From assembly GCF_007565055.1 (NCBI RefSeq), contig NC_044561.1:34653872-34717871 (forward strand): DNA of 64,000 bases. The letters are read 5' to 3'. The notes below the pieces were generated by a model. The model made no database searches, had not been told where the DNA came from, and was given only the letters and a program-made list of their open reading frames with translations. The number at the start of each line of letters is the position of its first letter. Positions within the stretch are counted from its first letter, which is position 1. This stretch comes from Rhinopithecus roxellana (taxonomy: Eukaryota; Chordata; Mammalia; Primates; Cercopithecidae). This document shows, one piece after another, positions 49,270 to 60,690 of this stretch. The position numbers and the translations under genes are program-made.

Positions 49270-50660
49270 GCTAATGTGTTAACTTAGCTTCATAAGAAGG
49301 CATTGTAATTATCGTACATTTGAAAAGTGGAGATTTTCTCCCCATACTGGTTGCCAGTTTCACAACTGTGTTCATTCTAAATTTCTTAAAACATGTAAAA
49401 TTAGCTTTCTAACCTTGGTTGTCTACAATTTCAGTCCAATTTGAAATACCTATTCAGAACTAACTTTTTGTGATTGAGCATTATTTTTTAAACAGTGAAT
49501 TTCATAATCATTTTATATAATCCAGGAAGCTCTGGCTTAGTTCTGTGTTATTTTGTATTATATTGATTTTTAGAAAATGGAATGTAGTGTTGACACCAGC
49601 ACAAATCTCAGCAAGGGCCTACCTTACAAAGATAAAATGCATGAAGTTTGATTAGGAGCATATAACTTTACTTTGTGTTTCGTATACACCGGCATTTCAG
49701 TGTATTAAATGCCATTTTGTCTTGAAGAATGAGTAGAGTTGTTATAAAAGAAGGCATAATGCTTCCTTGCCAGTAGAATTCAGCTAAGTGAGTATCAGAA
49801 AAGCTATTTGTGATCTTGAAAGTTTAAGAAATTCAACATGAATAAAGGATTATGGTTCCTTAGATATCCGTATAAGTCTTTGCCTATGTTTCTATCTAAC
49901 ATTTCTCTTTAAGAAATATTCTTGCTTTTATTTTTCTGAACAAATTTTCTCCGTTATTATCTGATATTTACTTTGAACAGAAAGGTAGATTGGAAATAAA
50001 AAAATAAGTTTGATTTCAAAAATGATTTCAAAATGTTAGTTTTCTCAGTATTTTACATTTTGAGAAGAGAATAAAGATAAGGCAGATGAAGAGGTTTTTG
50101 TTTTTCCTTAAATTTGTTTTTCTTTTCGACTTTATCTATAATTGACATAATAATTATATATAGTATACATTTTGAAGATACGGTTTTAATTTTCACAGGA
50201 ATCCTATTTGGGTTTAGTTATATAAGGTCTAATTTTGCATCCTCTACATTTAGTGACTGATACATATATTTCCACTGAGTGATAATAGTAATTAATGTGA
50301 AACAGGCTTTTTGCTGATGTTTTTAGAAGTTTCTGTAGATTAGGAAGGAAGAAATTATGCTGTTGAGAAAAATAGAAAATGTAAACATAAGCATTTGAAC
50401 TCTCTCGAGATATTTTTGTCCTCCATGAAACTAGATGCGGCTTATTGAAGATGTGTTTCAGGTCTCAGTGCTCTAAAACTCTTCTAGTTAGTGAGCATCT
50501 TGATTGGTTAGATCTCTTACTAATACCCCATTGCTAGAGAGGGATGTAAAGGAAATTTTCTCAACCTGATATTTCCAAATCCTCCAATCTGTGAGTCAAG
50601 GAAAGAGACAAGGTTAGAATTCTTAGGCAAACTGAAAAATCAATATTCCTATATTATTAT
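49270..50660. other. AT-rich intron stretch without recognised features
   Basis: Nothing recognised in 1.4 kb. Confidence 0.5.
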
Positions 50661-50670
50661 TTGTGTTTTT

Positions 50671-50960
50671 CTTTTTTTGAGACTGAGTCTCACTCTGTCG
50701 CCTACGGTGGAGTGCAGTGGCGCTATTTTGGCTCACTGCAACCTATGCTTCCTGGGTTCAAGTGATTCCAGTGCCTCGGCCTCCCGAGTAGCTGAGATTA
50801 CATGTGCACGCCACCACGCCCAGCTAATTTTTGTATTTTTAGTAGAGACAGGGTTTCACCATGTTGGACACGTTGATCTTGAACTCCTGACCTCAGGTGA
50901 TCCACCCACCTCGACCTCCCAAAGTGCTGGAATTACAGGCGTGAGCCACCATGCCCGGCT
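50671..50960 (-). mobile_element. Alu, antisense
   Basis: Starts ttttttgagactgagtctca and ends gagccaccatgcccggct. Probable TSD cctatattatt / cctaaattatt. Confidence 0.94.
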
Positions 50961-51004
50961 TCCTAAATTATTTTTTTAATGTGTGCTTTTTAAAATCTTT
51001 TCAG

Positions 51005-51445
51005 TAGCGAAGACTTGACACCAAACCAAATGTCCATCAATGATAGACTGGATTAAGAAACTGTGGCACATATACACCATGGAATACTATGCAGCCATAA
51101 AAAAGGATGAATTCATGTCCTTTGCAGGGACATGGATGAAGCTGGAAACCATCATTCTCACCAAACTATCACAAGGACAGAAAACCAAACACCGCATATT
51201 CTCACTCATAGGTGAGAATTGAACAGTGAGATCACTTGGACACAGGGCGGGGAACATCACACACCAGGGCCTATCAGGGGGTTGGGAGACTGGGGGAGGG
51301 ATAGCTTTAGGAGAAATACCTAATGTAAATGACAAGTTGATGGGTGCAGCAAACATCATGGCACATGTATACATATGTAACAAACCTGCACGTTGTGCAC
51401 GTGTACCCTAGAACTTAAAGTATAATAAAAAAGATAAAAAATTTA
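51005..51445 (+). mobile_element. LINE-1 3' end (L1PA type), sense, 5'-truncated
   Basis: Contains tgtccatcaatgatagactg, tacaccatggaatactatgc, ggggaacatcacacaccagg and ends aacttaaagtataataaaaa. The 60-codon frame 51040-51222 is the C-terminal end of the L1 ORF2 protein; the reverse transcriptase and endonuclease are absent, so it cannot move itself. Confidence 0.95.
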
Positions 51446-51501
51446 AAAATATTTTCTTTGAGACAATTGTAGATTCACATGCAGTTGTAAGAATTAATAC
51501 A

Positions 51502-51796
51502 GGCCGGGCACAGTGGCCCATGCCTGTAATCCCAGCACTTTGGGAGGCCGAGGCAGGCGGATCATGAGATCAGGAGATCGAGACCATCCTGGCTAACACA
51601 GTGAAACTCCATCTCTACTAAAAAATACAAAAAAATTAGCCGGGCATGGTGGTGGGCGCCTATAGTCCCAGCTACTCAGGAGGCTGAGGCAGGAGAATGG
51701 CGTGAACCTGGGAGGTGGAGCTTGCAGTGAGCGGAGATAGTGCCACTGCCCTGAAGCCTGGGCAACAGAGCGAGACTCCGTCTCAAAAAAAAACAA
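51502..51796 (+). mobile_element. Alu, sense (AluY-like)
   Basis: Starts ggccgggcacagtggcccat and ends in an A/C tail. Perfect 13-bp TSD aagaattaataca at 51489-51501 and 51797-51809. Confidence 0.96.
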
Positions 51797-51809
51797 AAGA
51801 ATTAATACA

Positions 51810-54263
51810 AAGAGACCTGTATAGTCTTCACTCAGTACCGTATCACATATATGAAGTTGACGTTAATCCCTTAACACAGCTTTAACCTAAGTCTGTGCTG
51901 CTGCTTCTCCATGTCTACTTCTGAGAGGCACTGGCCATTTTTTGTGTGCCTATTCATACTTTGTGTAAAAGCATTAGCATCATACTTCCCTGGTGCTGAC
52001 CCTACCCTCGGTCTCAGCTTCTCCCAGAGTAGGCTAAGATTCTCTTTTCTACTACATGGAAAATTGTTGTGGAATAATAAAGGGTTAGCAAAAGGGTCAG
52101 AGAAAACAAGCAGTTGTATTCCCTTTCCCCGTGGTAGAGTAGGAAGATAATTGTGAGTGATAGAGGATATGTTATCCATTCCTTTCCCAATCCTCTCTGA
52201 AATCAGCTTTACTGCTGTAGGAAGTTGATATTCTCTTTATATCCCTGAGGGAAAGTGTTGGGAAGGGGAGGTGATGGGGAATCAGGGTTGCTGACAATTG
52301 GGGGAATTATAACAAGAAGTTCTTTTCACCAGGAGAGGGATTGCATGTTAAGAGAAGGCCTGTCTGCTCCTCCTCCATCTCAGCAGTTGAGAACCAGTTG
52401 GACAAGGTAGCTGTCTTTTAGAGATTCAGAAGTAACAAAGGCACACTGTCAGTCCTGTTCTTCCAGCCTCACATACATCTTCTCCATACGTTATGTATTT
52501 GGCATTAAATTAACATACAGTGTTACACCCAATACACCCATTCCTGACCACATTATCTCAGATAGCCTTTTGTATTTGAGTATTGTGGGATCTTTTGCTA
52601 TTGCCCGTGATGCCCACTTGGACTCCTCCAAGGCCATGAAACTCTTGGGGGCCATTCAAAGTCAAGAGCACCAACTGCCCCTAAGAGGATTGGGAGAACC
52701 AAGCAACACTCCCCAAATAGGGATTATCTCACTCTTTTCTTGGCCTTTATGAAAGGAAGGAGTTAAGACTCTTACAGCTGAAGACTCCAGCAAGAGTTGT
52801 AGGCTCAACGTGTAGCTTATACTATTTACTTAATTAACATGTAAATGGATTTTGCGTTCTGAATACTTGTTCTAGTTGATTGGGGCTCATTTGGCCTGGT
52901 TTCTACAAATTAGCTATAACAAATGGTTTCATAGCCGTTATAGAATGAGGCAGAAGAAAATAAAAATGAATGTGGCATTGTGTTTTACTAGTGATAAAGG
53001 AAAATGTTAATATAATGTCATTTAGGTTCTGGACTGGGGAGATTTTGCCTTTATCATAAGTAAGAAATTGTTGCTAGGTCACACACAAGGATGCATATTT
53101 ATCAGGAACCATCTCCTTCGATCATCATTCTTTTATCCCATTACTTGACTTGCACCCACCCAAAATTCTACCATTTTTATGTAATATATAGACTCATAAA
53201 GACAAGGTTTGTGCATCTGCAGAGCCATGATGTGCACTGTGAGGCCCGTGACACACATCTATAAGAAGACACGTATTTGGTACTCTAAGATGATACTTTT
53301 TTTTAAGGCCAAAATGTGAGGGTCAGCATAAATTGCCAAGGCACAGTGAATTTTGTTGCCAATGCTCCTGTGACTGTGGGGTGAAGGGATTTTGTGCCTC
53401 CCTTGGTAGCAGTGGCCACAGTGCTTGCAATCCCAGTGCCAATTCCCGGCGCAGTGCAGGCTCAGGAGGCACTGCTGCCTTGAAGTCTTGTTGGAATTAA
53501 CACTGCCTGAGTAAGAGATTAATCGTGTGTTTTGCTGTGTCTTAGAAGCATTAAAGAGCATGTGATATGAATACATACACATTGGTGAAGGAAATACAGA
53601 GAAGGAAAGCAAAGTGTAGATGTTTGTTACAACTGAAGATAAGCTCTGGCAGCAGAGACCACTGCTGGCTATAGTTGATGGGGTCCTCACATCTAGGCAT
53701 GGCTTTGAGCTTCACAGTCCAGAAGCTGCTCTGTCAGTAACTTAGAGGGCATATGACTCCTAGAACCAGTTCACTTTTAATAAATCAGGGTGCCAGTCCT
53801 TTAATTTTGGAAGATAAATAAAATTGCAAAGTAGATGGGATTCTTATGTCAACAAGTTGGCTAGTTTTCATCCTACAAGACTATTGTATACAGAAAACCA
53901 ATTTCAAAGACATGCTTTGGGAATGTGGACTTTGAAAGCAGCAGTACTGAGTGAGTTGGCCTTAATGATGGGTGATAACGAGGTTGATGCTTTTGTAGCC
54001 ATGTTTCCATCTGAAAACCACATGAAGAGAGCCAGGTCATCTTAGTGCTCTTTGCATGGGGCATTTCTCTTGCAGAGTGTTTGACACTTTCTGGGCTTAG
54101 TGCTGACTGTCCCTCCTGTTGACATCATCATGATGGTATCAACCTCTGGTTTTGCCAGGACTTTATTGCATCTACTGAAAGAGCAACATGTATAGGGAAG
54201 TAAAACAATAGTTAGTCCCCATTTGTATTGACATTGTGGATCCTTGTCTTTGATCGGCTAATT
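51810..54263. other. Intron stretch without recognised repeats
   Basis: About 2.4 kb. The longest non-Alu frame here is 143 codons on the minus strand (53259-53690). It has no domain I recognise and no splice context. The sequence around it could be a worn mobile element. Confidence 0.45.
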
Positions 54264-54279
54264 AGAATCAATCTGTTGA

Positions 54280-54577
54280 AGGACCAGTTGCAGTGACTCA
54301 CACCTGTAATCCCAGCACTTAGGGAGGCTGAGGCGGGTGCATCACTTGAGGCCACGAGTTCAAGACTAGCCTGACCAACCTGGTGAAACCCTGTCTCTAC
54401 TAAAAAAACAAAAAAATTAGCCAGGCTTGGTGGTATAGAGGTAATCCCAGCTGCTTGGGAGGCTGAGGCACAAGAATCACTTAAATTCAGGTGGTGGAGG
54501 TTGCAGTGAGCCAAGATTGTGCCACTGCACTCCAGCCTGGGCGACAGTGCAAGACCCTGTCTCAAAAAAAGAAAAAA
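54280..54577 (+). mobile_element. Alu, sense
   Basis: Starts aggaccagttgcagtgactc and ends with an aaag tail. TSD agaatcaatctgttga (54264-54279) recurs with one change at 54578-54593. Confidence 0.95.
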
Positions 54578-54593
54578 AGAATCAGTCTGTTGA

Positions 54594-55040
54594 CTATCCC
54601 TAACTTGGAAGTTCTGGGTGATGCATGGCTTTCATCTTTTAGAAAGGTATTTTTTCTTCTGTCATGTTAGTAAAACTAAGAAGACATCTGTGTGTGCTAA
54701 GGCATCAGCCTAGCAAGGACAGGGCACAAACCCAGAGGGAGAATTGGGCTGTTGTTTCACTTCCAATAAAAGTGGGATATACATGGGAGGTAGAATTACA
54801 AGTCTACTCAGGATTGACTTTATACATGTAATTGGAGGGAGGGGTCACTGATTGACTTTGAGACAATCAGGGGTGAGTGAAACCGATCTTGGGGAGGGTG
54901 GCAAGACATGTTGACAGGTAAGATATGTTTTAATTTATGTAAAACAGTGCATGATGTGTATTAATAAGTTAGAGCTGGTTGACTATGTTTTTATTGTTTG
55001 CAACATTACTGCCCAAGGGTCAGGTAAATATACAAAATAT
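54594..55040. other. Intron stretch without recognised features
   Basis: Nothing recognised. Confidence 0.5.
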
Positions 55041-55045
55041 ACAAA

Positions 55046-55375
55046 TAATACAGATATTTAATACATAAATTTCAACTAAGTAGCATAATTACATAATATG
55101 TTGTTATAATTGTACTTAATGCATATGTAATTATATTCAAATAATACAAATTTTTAATATATAAATATCAATTAAATAGCAGAATTAATACATTGTTATA
55201 GATTTATTTCATACATATGTAATTAAATTATTAAGATATATAATATAACATGTGAATACATATTTTAATATACAAATAAAATGGTCTTAAATTGGAGTTA
55301 AGACCATTTATATTGGTACATGTTTTAATATACAAATGAATGGTCTTAAGTTAGAGTTAATGTCATTGAGTATAA
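55046..55375. repeat. AT-rich block of two tandem duplications
   Basis: A unit of about 95 bp (55046-55140, starting ataatacagatatttaatac) recurs diverged at 55141-55233 (ataatacaaatttttaatat). A second unit of about 60 bp (55258-55317, acatattttaatatacaaat) recurs at 55318-55375. Inside the latter, a 12-bp perfect inverted repeat (55279-55290 and 55298-55309) flanks a loop of 7. Confidence 0.8.
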
Positions 55376-55740
55376 GTCACATTTGCAGATATGACATATG
55401 TTTCTAGATAAAGTCAATGAACAGACAGCCTCCAAAACCTGGAAAACATTCAAAATATATGCAATTAATTTTATACTTGAGTTAAGGCAGTCATTTGTTA
55501 AGGATAGCAATCAGATGTTTGTGAGGGCTTAAACTTTCGCTTCATAACCAAAGCAGTTTCCTTACATGAAAGTTGACTTCTTAAAAGAGAAGTTTATTTT
55601 TTATAATGCAGAATTGTTTTGATGTGCAGACACCTTCCGTCATTTCATACTCATCTTAAAAGCAGCCAAATGATCTTTTCACCTTTGGCCAGAATCCTTT
55701 TATTACTACCGAGTCCTGCACTCATTAAACCAGATGAGAA

Positions 55741-55746
55741 TGCATG
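55741..55746 (+). promoter_or_regulatory. TGCATG, candidate RBFOX motif upstream of exon 7
   Basis: An exact tgcatg hexamer 187-192 bases before the KPI exon. RBFOX proteins bind UGCAUG near regulated exons and usually repress when upstream. Function here is inferred from position only. Confidence 0.4.
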
Positions 55747-55932
55747 CTCTGAGAGGTAAATCTCTAGTCCTGGTAGGCAGTTCAATTCCTCAGTAAATGT
55801 TTGGTAGATGCTGCCTAATAAACCCAGTCCAGGTTGCCACTGGGAGGATTAAAAGAAGTAAACGTGTGTACATGAACAGAGAGACAGTGCCTTTTCATGC
55901 TAAATGTGGTTCCCCACGTCTCCTCTGATTAG

Positions 55933-56100
55933 AGGTGTGCTCTGAACAAGCCGAGACGGGGCCATGCCGAGCAATGATCTCCCGCTGGTACTTTGATGTG
56001 ACTGAAGGGAAGTGTGCCCCATTCTTTTACGGCGGATGTGGCGGCAACCGGAACAACTTTGACACAGAAGAGTACTGCATGGCCGTGTGTGGCAGCGTCA
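55933..56100 (+). CDS. APP: APP exon 7: Kunitz protease-inhibitor (KPI) cassette
   Basis: This exon of 168 nt (56 codons, phase 1-1) can be skipped without changing frame, as in APP695. The acceptor is cctctgattag and the donor gtaagt at 56101, a strong site. It completes Glu289 and encodes 290-344 plus the A of Met345. The KPI domain has six cysteines at the Kunitz spacing (291, 300, 316, 324, 337, 341), with the reactive site Arg301-Ala302 in TGPCRAMISRWYF and the conserved FFYGGCGGNRNNF. It inhibits trypsin-like serine proteases; KPI-containing APP is also known as protease nexin-2. The only change from human that I can see is Val344 (GTC at 56097-56099) for Ala. TGCATG occurs inside the exon at 56076-56081. 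The pyrimidine tract before the acceptor is short (cacgtctcctctgattag), in keeping with a regulated site. Confidence 0.98.
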
Positions 56101-58705
56101 GTAAGTGGACCCTTCTTCGAGCCTGGCCGCCTTTCGTCTCTCTCGCCACTGACTCTGCCCTTTGTAACAGATTGGTTTTCCTGGTTCTTGGGAATGGGCC
56201 TGTTGCTACCACTAACCACATTTCTGTCCACTTCTCTAATTGCTCAGTCTCCTCAGTATGTTCAATCACGAGCACACCTCTCCGTCTTTCCCTAATAAAG
56301 CATGGCCGTGGATGTGTTCTCTTCCTAGCTGTAGCAGATATGTCTTGCAATCCAGAGGGACTTTTGAGTGCTTCTCTTTTAAGCAAAGCTGAAGTGGCTG
56401 TTTTGTCTTCTGCAGCCAGCCGTTTCTGCAATTGCATACTTACGTGTTTGTCTGTGTACATGTGTGTTCATGTTTATGCATGTGCACTACCTGTGCAGAT
56501 ACTGTCTACCAGTGGAAGCCTGGCTGATGCAGCTTGAGTTGCATTGATAAGGTGTATGGCTATGATGAATACCTTTAAGTTGGTTCATAACATGTCTTTT
56601 ATTGTGCTGTTGAGGGAATGTGATTGGACTGAGCTCATGCTTCTCAAATGCCGGAGGGTAGAAGTGCCCGTTTTGCCCCCTGAGCTCAGCACACAGACAT
56701 TTGCCAGGTCAAACTTCTGTTTCTTCTCTTGAAAGTAGAAGAAAACTTTTGACTTAACATGAGAAGCTTTCAATGACGTAAGGCTCAAGGAATATAATTT
56801 TCTTTCCTTTTTTTTTTTTTTTTTTTTAAAGACGGGGTCTCATTCTGCTCAACAGGCTGGAGTGCAGTGGCGCGATCTCGGCTCGCTGCAGCCTCCGCCT
56901 CCCGGGTTCAAGTGATTCTCCTGCCTCAGCCTCCCCAGCAGCTAGGATTACAGGCACATGCCACTGCGCCCAGCTAATTTTTTGTATTTTTGGTAGAGAC
57001 AAGGTTTCACCATGTTGACCAGGCTGGTCTCGAACTCCTGACCTCAAGTGATCCACCTGCCTCGGCCACCCAAAGTGCCGAGATTACAGGCCTGAGCCAC
57101 CGCTCCTGGCCAGAACGTAATTTTCAAAGTCTTTCTCTTGAACATTAAGCTTTTCATCATTCTGGGGATAAAAATATGAAGTCATGATGACTTACGTGCA
57201 CAATGAAATTGTCCCCAAAGAGGTAATTCTCAGGAGGTCCAGTACCAGACATGAGACTTCCATGTCCTTAACAGACTTCCAAGTGAAATTCCTGATTGTG
57301 CTTATTTATGTCTTTATTGTTGTTCATGAGTAGGAAGTGTGAACTACTCAAGAAGTAATTATTCAGCTCAACTTGATAACTAAAGACGAAACTCAGTAAC
57401 TGTGCATTACTTTTTTGAGAGACTCCTGCCTTTTCTCCGCTGTGTCGCAAGGTGACAGCCACATTCCCTGCCTGAGATTCCTAGGGATTATATAAATTGT
57501 TTTCCAGCGAGATCATAGGATTAAGCAAAACAACAGAAGGACCTGCACCATTAATAACTCTACTGTAAAGGAGCTCAGGATCTAAGAGGAATCTAATGGA
57601 AAAGCTTCTGTTGGTCTCCTGCCATCGCCAGTGAATGAGATGACTGCTTCAGTCCCATGGGTGAACAGGTGTAGGAACTGGTAACCTCAAGGGCCTTTTT
57701 TTTTTTTTCTTCTGGCTCTGATCGGATGATTGCAGCTTCTGACTCAAATGACTCCCTTCTTCAATTTCAAACAAAGCAGTCAATTAGGTCAGGTATTGCG
57801 AACACAATGGAGAATTCTGTTGCCTGCAGCCTTTGGAACAAAGGCCTTTTGTTGCAGTGATTCTGACTGGTTTAGCGGCTGGGAGAGGTTTCCTGGCAGA
57901 TTTGCAACTTTTTTCTCCCTTTCCCTGGGTGGATTCATTTTCTGAAATACCATGTATATTTGTTGGTAATAAGAAATTTATTTGGTTTTAATTATTAGCA
58001 GTGATGAATTTACTTCAAGAGATTCAAATTATCTCTCCACCTTACCCCAGTACTGCTATCCTTCCCCTAACACTCTCTCCCTTTGATCAGTTTGGTCTGG
58101 GAGCGAGCAGTGGGCACCTGTCCAGGTTGGATGGAGGTGTGCTGGGTGGCACACACTTTGCTGAGGGTTTTGCAAAAGGTAGATGCTCCCAACAGAGAGG
58201 TATTAGATAAGGCTAGCTACACCTGATTTTAGAGGGGATAGGTGACAGAATAATGTATGAAGAAAGCAAAGGCTGAAGATCACTTAGATGGGTGGACAAG
58301 AATAAATAGAGAGTATAAGCCTCAGCAAACAGCCAGAGCTGAGAGCCACATGCTGTTCTGTGAATGAGTGAAATAAATGGAGTTTTTGTGAAAAAGTGCA
58401 TCAAAGGGAATTGGGGATATTTGGCACAAAAGAAGGAGCAAGAAATCCTCTTCTGTTAAGAAACCTGTTGTTACTTGGATATACGTATTATGAGAGACAA
58501 GATATCCGGCATTCTCAAATGTTAACTTCTTGCAAAAATAGATCTTATGTTAATATGTTCATTTTGGTTTTGTTGGAGGGATCAAACCTAAGGAGTGATT
58601 TTGTTTGTTAGGTTGTTTTTTTGTCAGTGGACTCTTGTGCGTTTCAGCCATCGTTCCCATGTTTCTCTTTTTGTTTTTAGTTATGTTCTCTTATTTTTTC
58701 CATAG
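56101..58705 (+). other. APP intron 7 (2605 bp)
   Basis: The intron between the KPI and OX-2 exons holds one antisense Alu (56808-57112). The exon 7 frame stays open into it up to a stop at 56535-56537. An AATAAA at 56294-56299 and a TGCATG at 56477-56482 lie in this part. 57113-58620 shows no repeat or gene I recognise. Its end is the tract ttgtttttagttatgttctc ... ttttttccatag. Confidence 0.9.
56808..57112 (-). mobile_element. Alu, antisense
   Basis: T run, then aaagacggggtctcattctg, ending gagccaccgctcctggcc. Flanks gaatataattttc and gaacgtaattttc form an aged TSD. Confidence 0.94.
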
Positions 58706-58762
58706 TGTCCCAAAGTTTACGCAAGACTACCCGGGAACCTCTTACCCAAGATCCTGTTAAAC
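58706..58762 (+). CDS. APP: APP exon 8: OX-2 cassette
   Basis: This 57-nt exon (19 codons, phase 1-1) is skipped in APP751 and APP695 and present in APP770. It completes Met345 and encodes 346-363 plus the first base of codon 364. The acceptor is ttttttccatag and the donor gtacgt at 58763. The peptide is MSQSLRKTTREPLTQDPVK, called OX-2 for its resemblance to the MRC OX-2 (CD200) antigen. Compared with the human form as I remember it, Arg350 replaces Leu, Arg354 replaces Gln, Thr358 replaces Ala and Gln359 replaces Arg: four changes in 19 residues, whereas the KPI exon shows one in 55. Its small size and weak surroundings fit an exon that needs help to be included. A decoy AG (gtttttag, 58679-58680) lies 26 bases before the true acceptor. 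Confidence 0.96.
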
Positions 58763-60524
58763 GTACGTTGTCATTCACCTGAGGGAAGGGAAGAGGGGAG
58801 GAGGATGCTGCTTGGTTCACATAACTCCAGCATCATCACCTTCTTTGCATGGTTTTGTGTTTCTTGAACACCTGTCTTAGTAAAATGTTTCTTCCCATTA
58901 CCTTGCTTATAATTACATCTCATTTTGCCAGACAGCTTGAGATGTCGGGCTAAGAACATCATTGACCAAGTTTCTTCTATTTCTGACCAATTTCCTTTTT
59001 ATTTAGTCCGGTTTTATTGAATATTATATGGACAACATCATTGTATTGTATTTGCCGTTAACTATTTTATTTCCTAAAAGCTATCAGTGTAACTGAGAGC
59101 AGGCTCAGCTTCTTACTGCTTGCAGAACTGAAGAACAAGGGCTAGGTGCAGTGGAAGGAAAGTGACTTTACTTTGCAAAGCTAGCAGTGGGGAAATGGTC
59201 CAGGCTCTTGCCTTAAAGCAACCATCTCAAATTTTGGATTAAAAAACAAAGGCTTAAAAAGGGAAGCTTGGAATGCAGGGCATGAAGGAGGGGTGAGGAG
59301 GTGCTGCTATACGGGACTTGTTCCAAAGACTTGAGTTATTTATCCAGTTTGGTAAGTGGGCTGGTGCATCCCAGGCACAATCGGGTTGTAAATTAACTGC
59401 AGCCTTGAGGTGATCTCCTGATGAGGGAGAATTCTGCAGGTGCCTAAGTCAGTCAGTGGAACTTCTAAGCAAGCGTTAATAATTTTAATAAGAATTATAA
59501 GCATAATTAGATAAGGGAAGTGTTGTGCCAGGAGTGCCTGGTGGGAAGAAAGAGAGCAAAGGTTACCATTTCATTACTAAAACTGGAAGGAAAAGAAAGG
59601 AAGAAAGAAAGATCTTTAAAATAGAGTACTCAGTTACATCAAGATGCCATGATTTAACAAGAGACTGTAATACATGAGTAACTTGTTTCCTCAGAAAAAA
59701 TACTTAATCTTCATGTATTGTAGTACACGGACTAATTCGTACGCGCAGATTTCAATTATGTGTGTTATAAGACCCGGTTTCAACTGCATGAAGGGTCACT
59801 TTTAGACATTAGGAGCCCCTCTTTCTCCTCTCCTGGAAGGCATAATGGTAGGTTAGAGGTTCTCAACTTCTGACTAGGAAGTAGCAAAAGAGCCTGCTAT
59901 AAAGAAATGCATTGTCCAGCCACTGCAGGCCTTATAGTGTCTTACATTTTGTTTTTATTTCAGTTGTAATATCAGACTAACTTAGTTTTAAAATGTGGTT
60001 TTAGTACTCATATTTGAATTTGGATTCCATCCAGAAATAGATTTATCCAGTTAGGGGTGATATATGCCATTTATGCTTATGATTGCTGGAAGAAGAGACA
60101 CAATTTCTGTTGTAGCTTAGATTTTTATAATTAAAATTAGCATTTATGTACATTATCCTGAAAAAAAAAACAAACCCTCATCTCAAAATTGATGAAGCCA
60201 ATTATCTTTTTTAAAGATGATAAATTATAGATGGGGGATTATGTATTTTGAAAAAGATTGCATCCTAAACTGGAAAGTTTTTTAATGGCCTCCATAAAAT
60301 ATTCAGAATAATTCACATTATGTATGACTTTTGAAGGATGTGGTTTGTACACATTTACATTGTGGTACCACAATGTACACATTTCTTTTGCTATTGTGAA
60401 AAAGGGATTTTTCTCTAAAAACAGTGTAAGTACAGCGAGTGGGTTGACACAGACTAGGAAAAAGCTCTTGCTATTCCACTATAGTATTGATAATACATAG
60501 GTACGCATGGTAAGTTGTGTTGTA

Positions 60525-60690
60525 CCAAGCATTTTCACAGATCATTTATTTTTCTTCAGAACACTTTGTGGGCGTTTTCCTCATTCCTTTTGTACATATG
60601 AGAAAAAATGAGGCTTCAAGAGCTTAGTGACTTGTCCCAAGCCATCGAACATGGCAGGACCAGGCTTGAAACCCAAATGACATTTTGGCT
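60525..60690 (-). repeat. MIR element
   Basis: Contains aaaaatgaggcttcaagagc and ttagtgacttgtcccaagcc, then aggcttgaaaccca, in antisense MIR order. Confidence 0.7.

Noticed and set aside
51040..51222. 60-codon frame resembling a real protein end
   Set aside because: It is the C-terminus of L1 ORF2 in a truncated element, not a host gene; recorded under the L1 feature.
53259..53690. 143-codon minus-strand frame in intron 6, the longest frame outside exons and Alus
   Set aside because: No domain or splice context could be recognised. It may be a relic of a mobile element, but the resemblance was too weak to name. A protein-level search of this segment against endogenous element libraries would decide.
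59100..59560. Possible LTR or MER element in intron 8
   Set aside because: The text felt repeat-like but I could not tie it to a family or find matching ends in the window.
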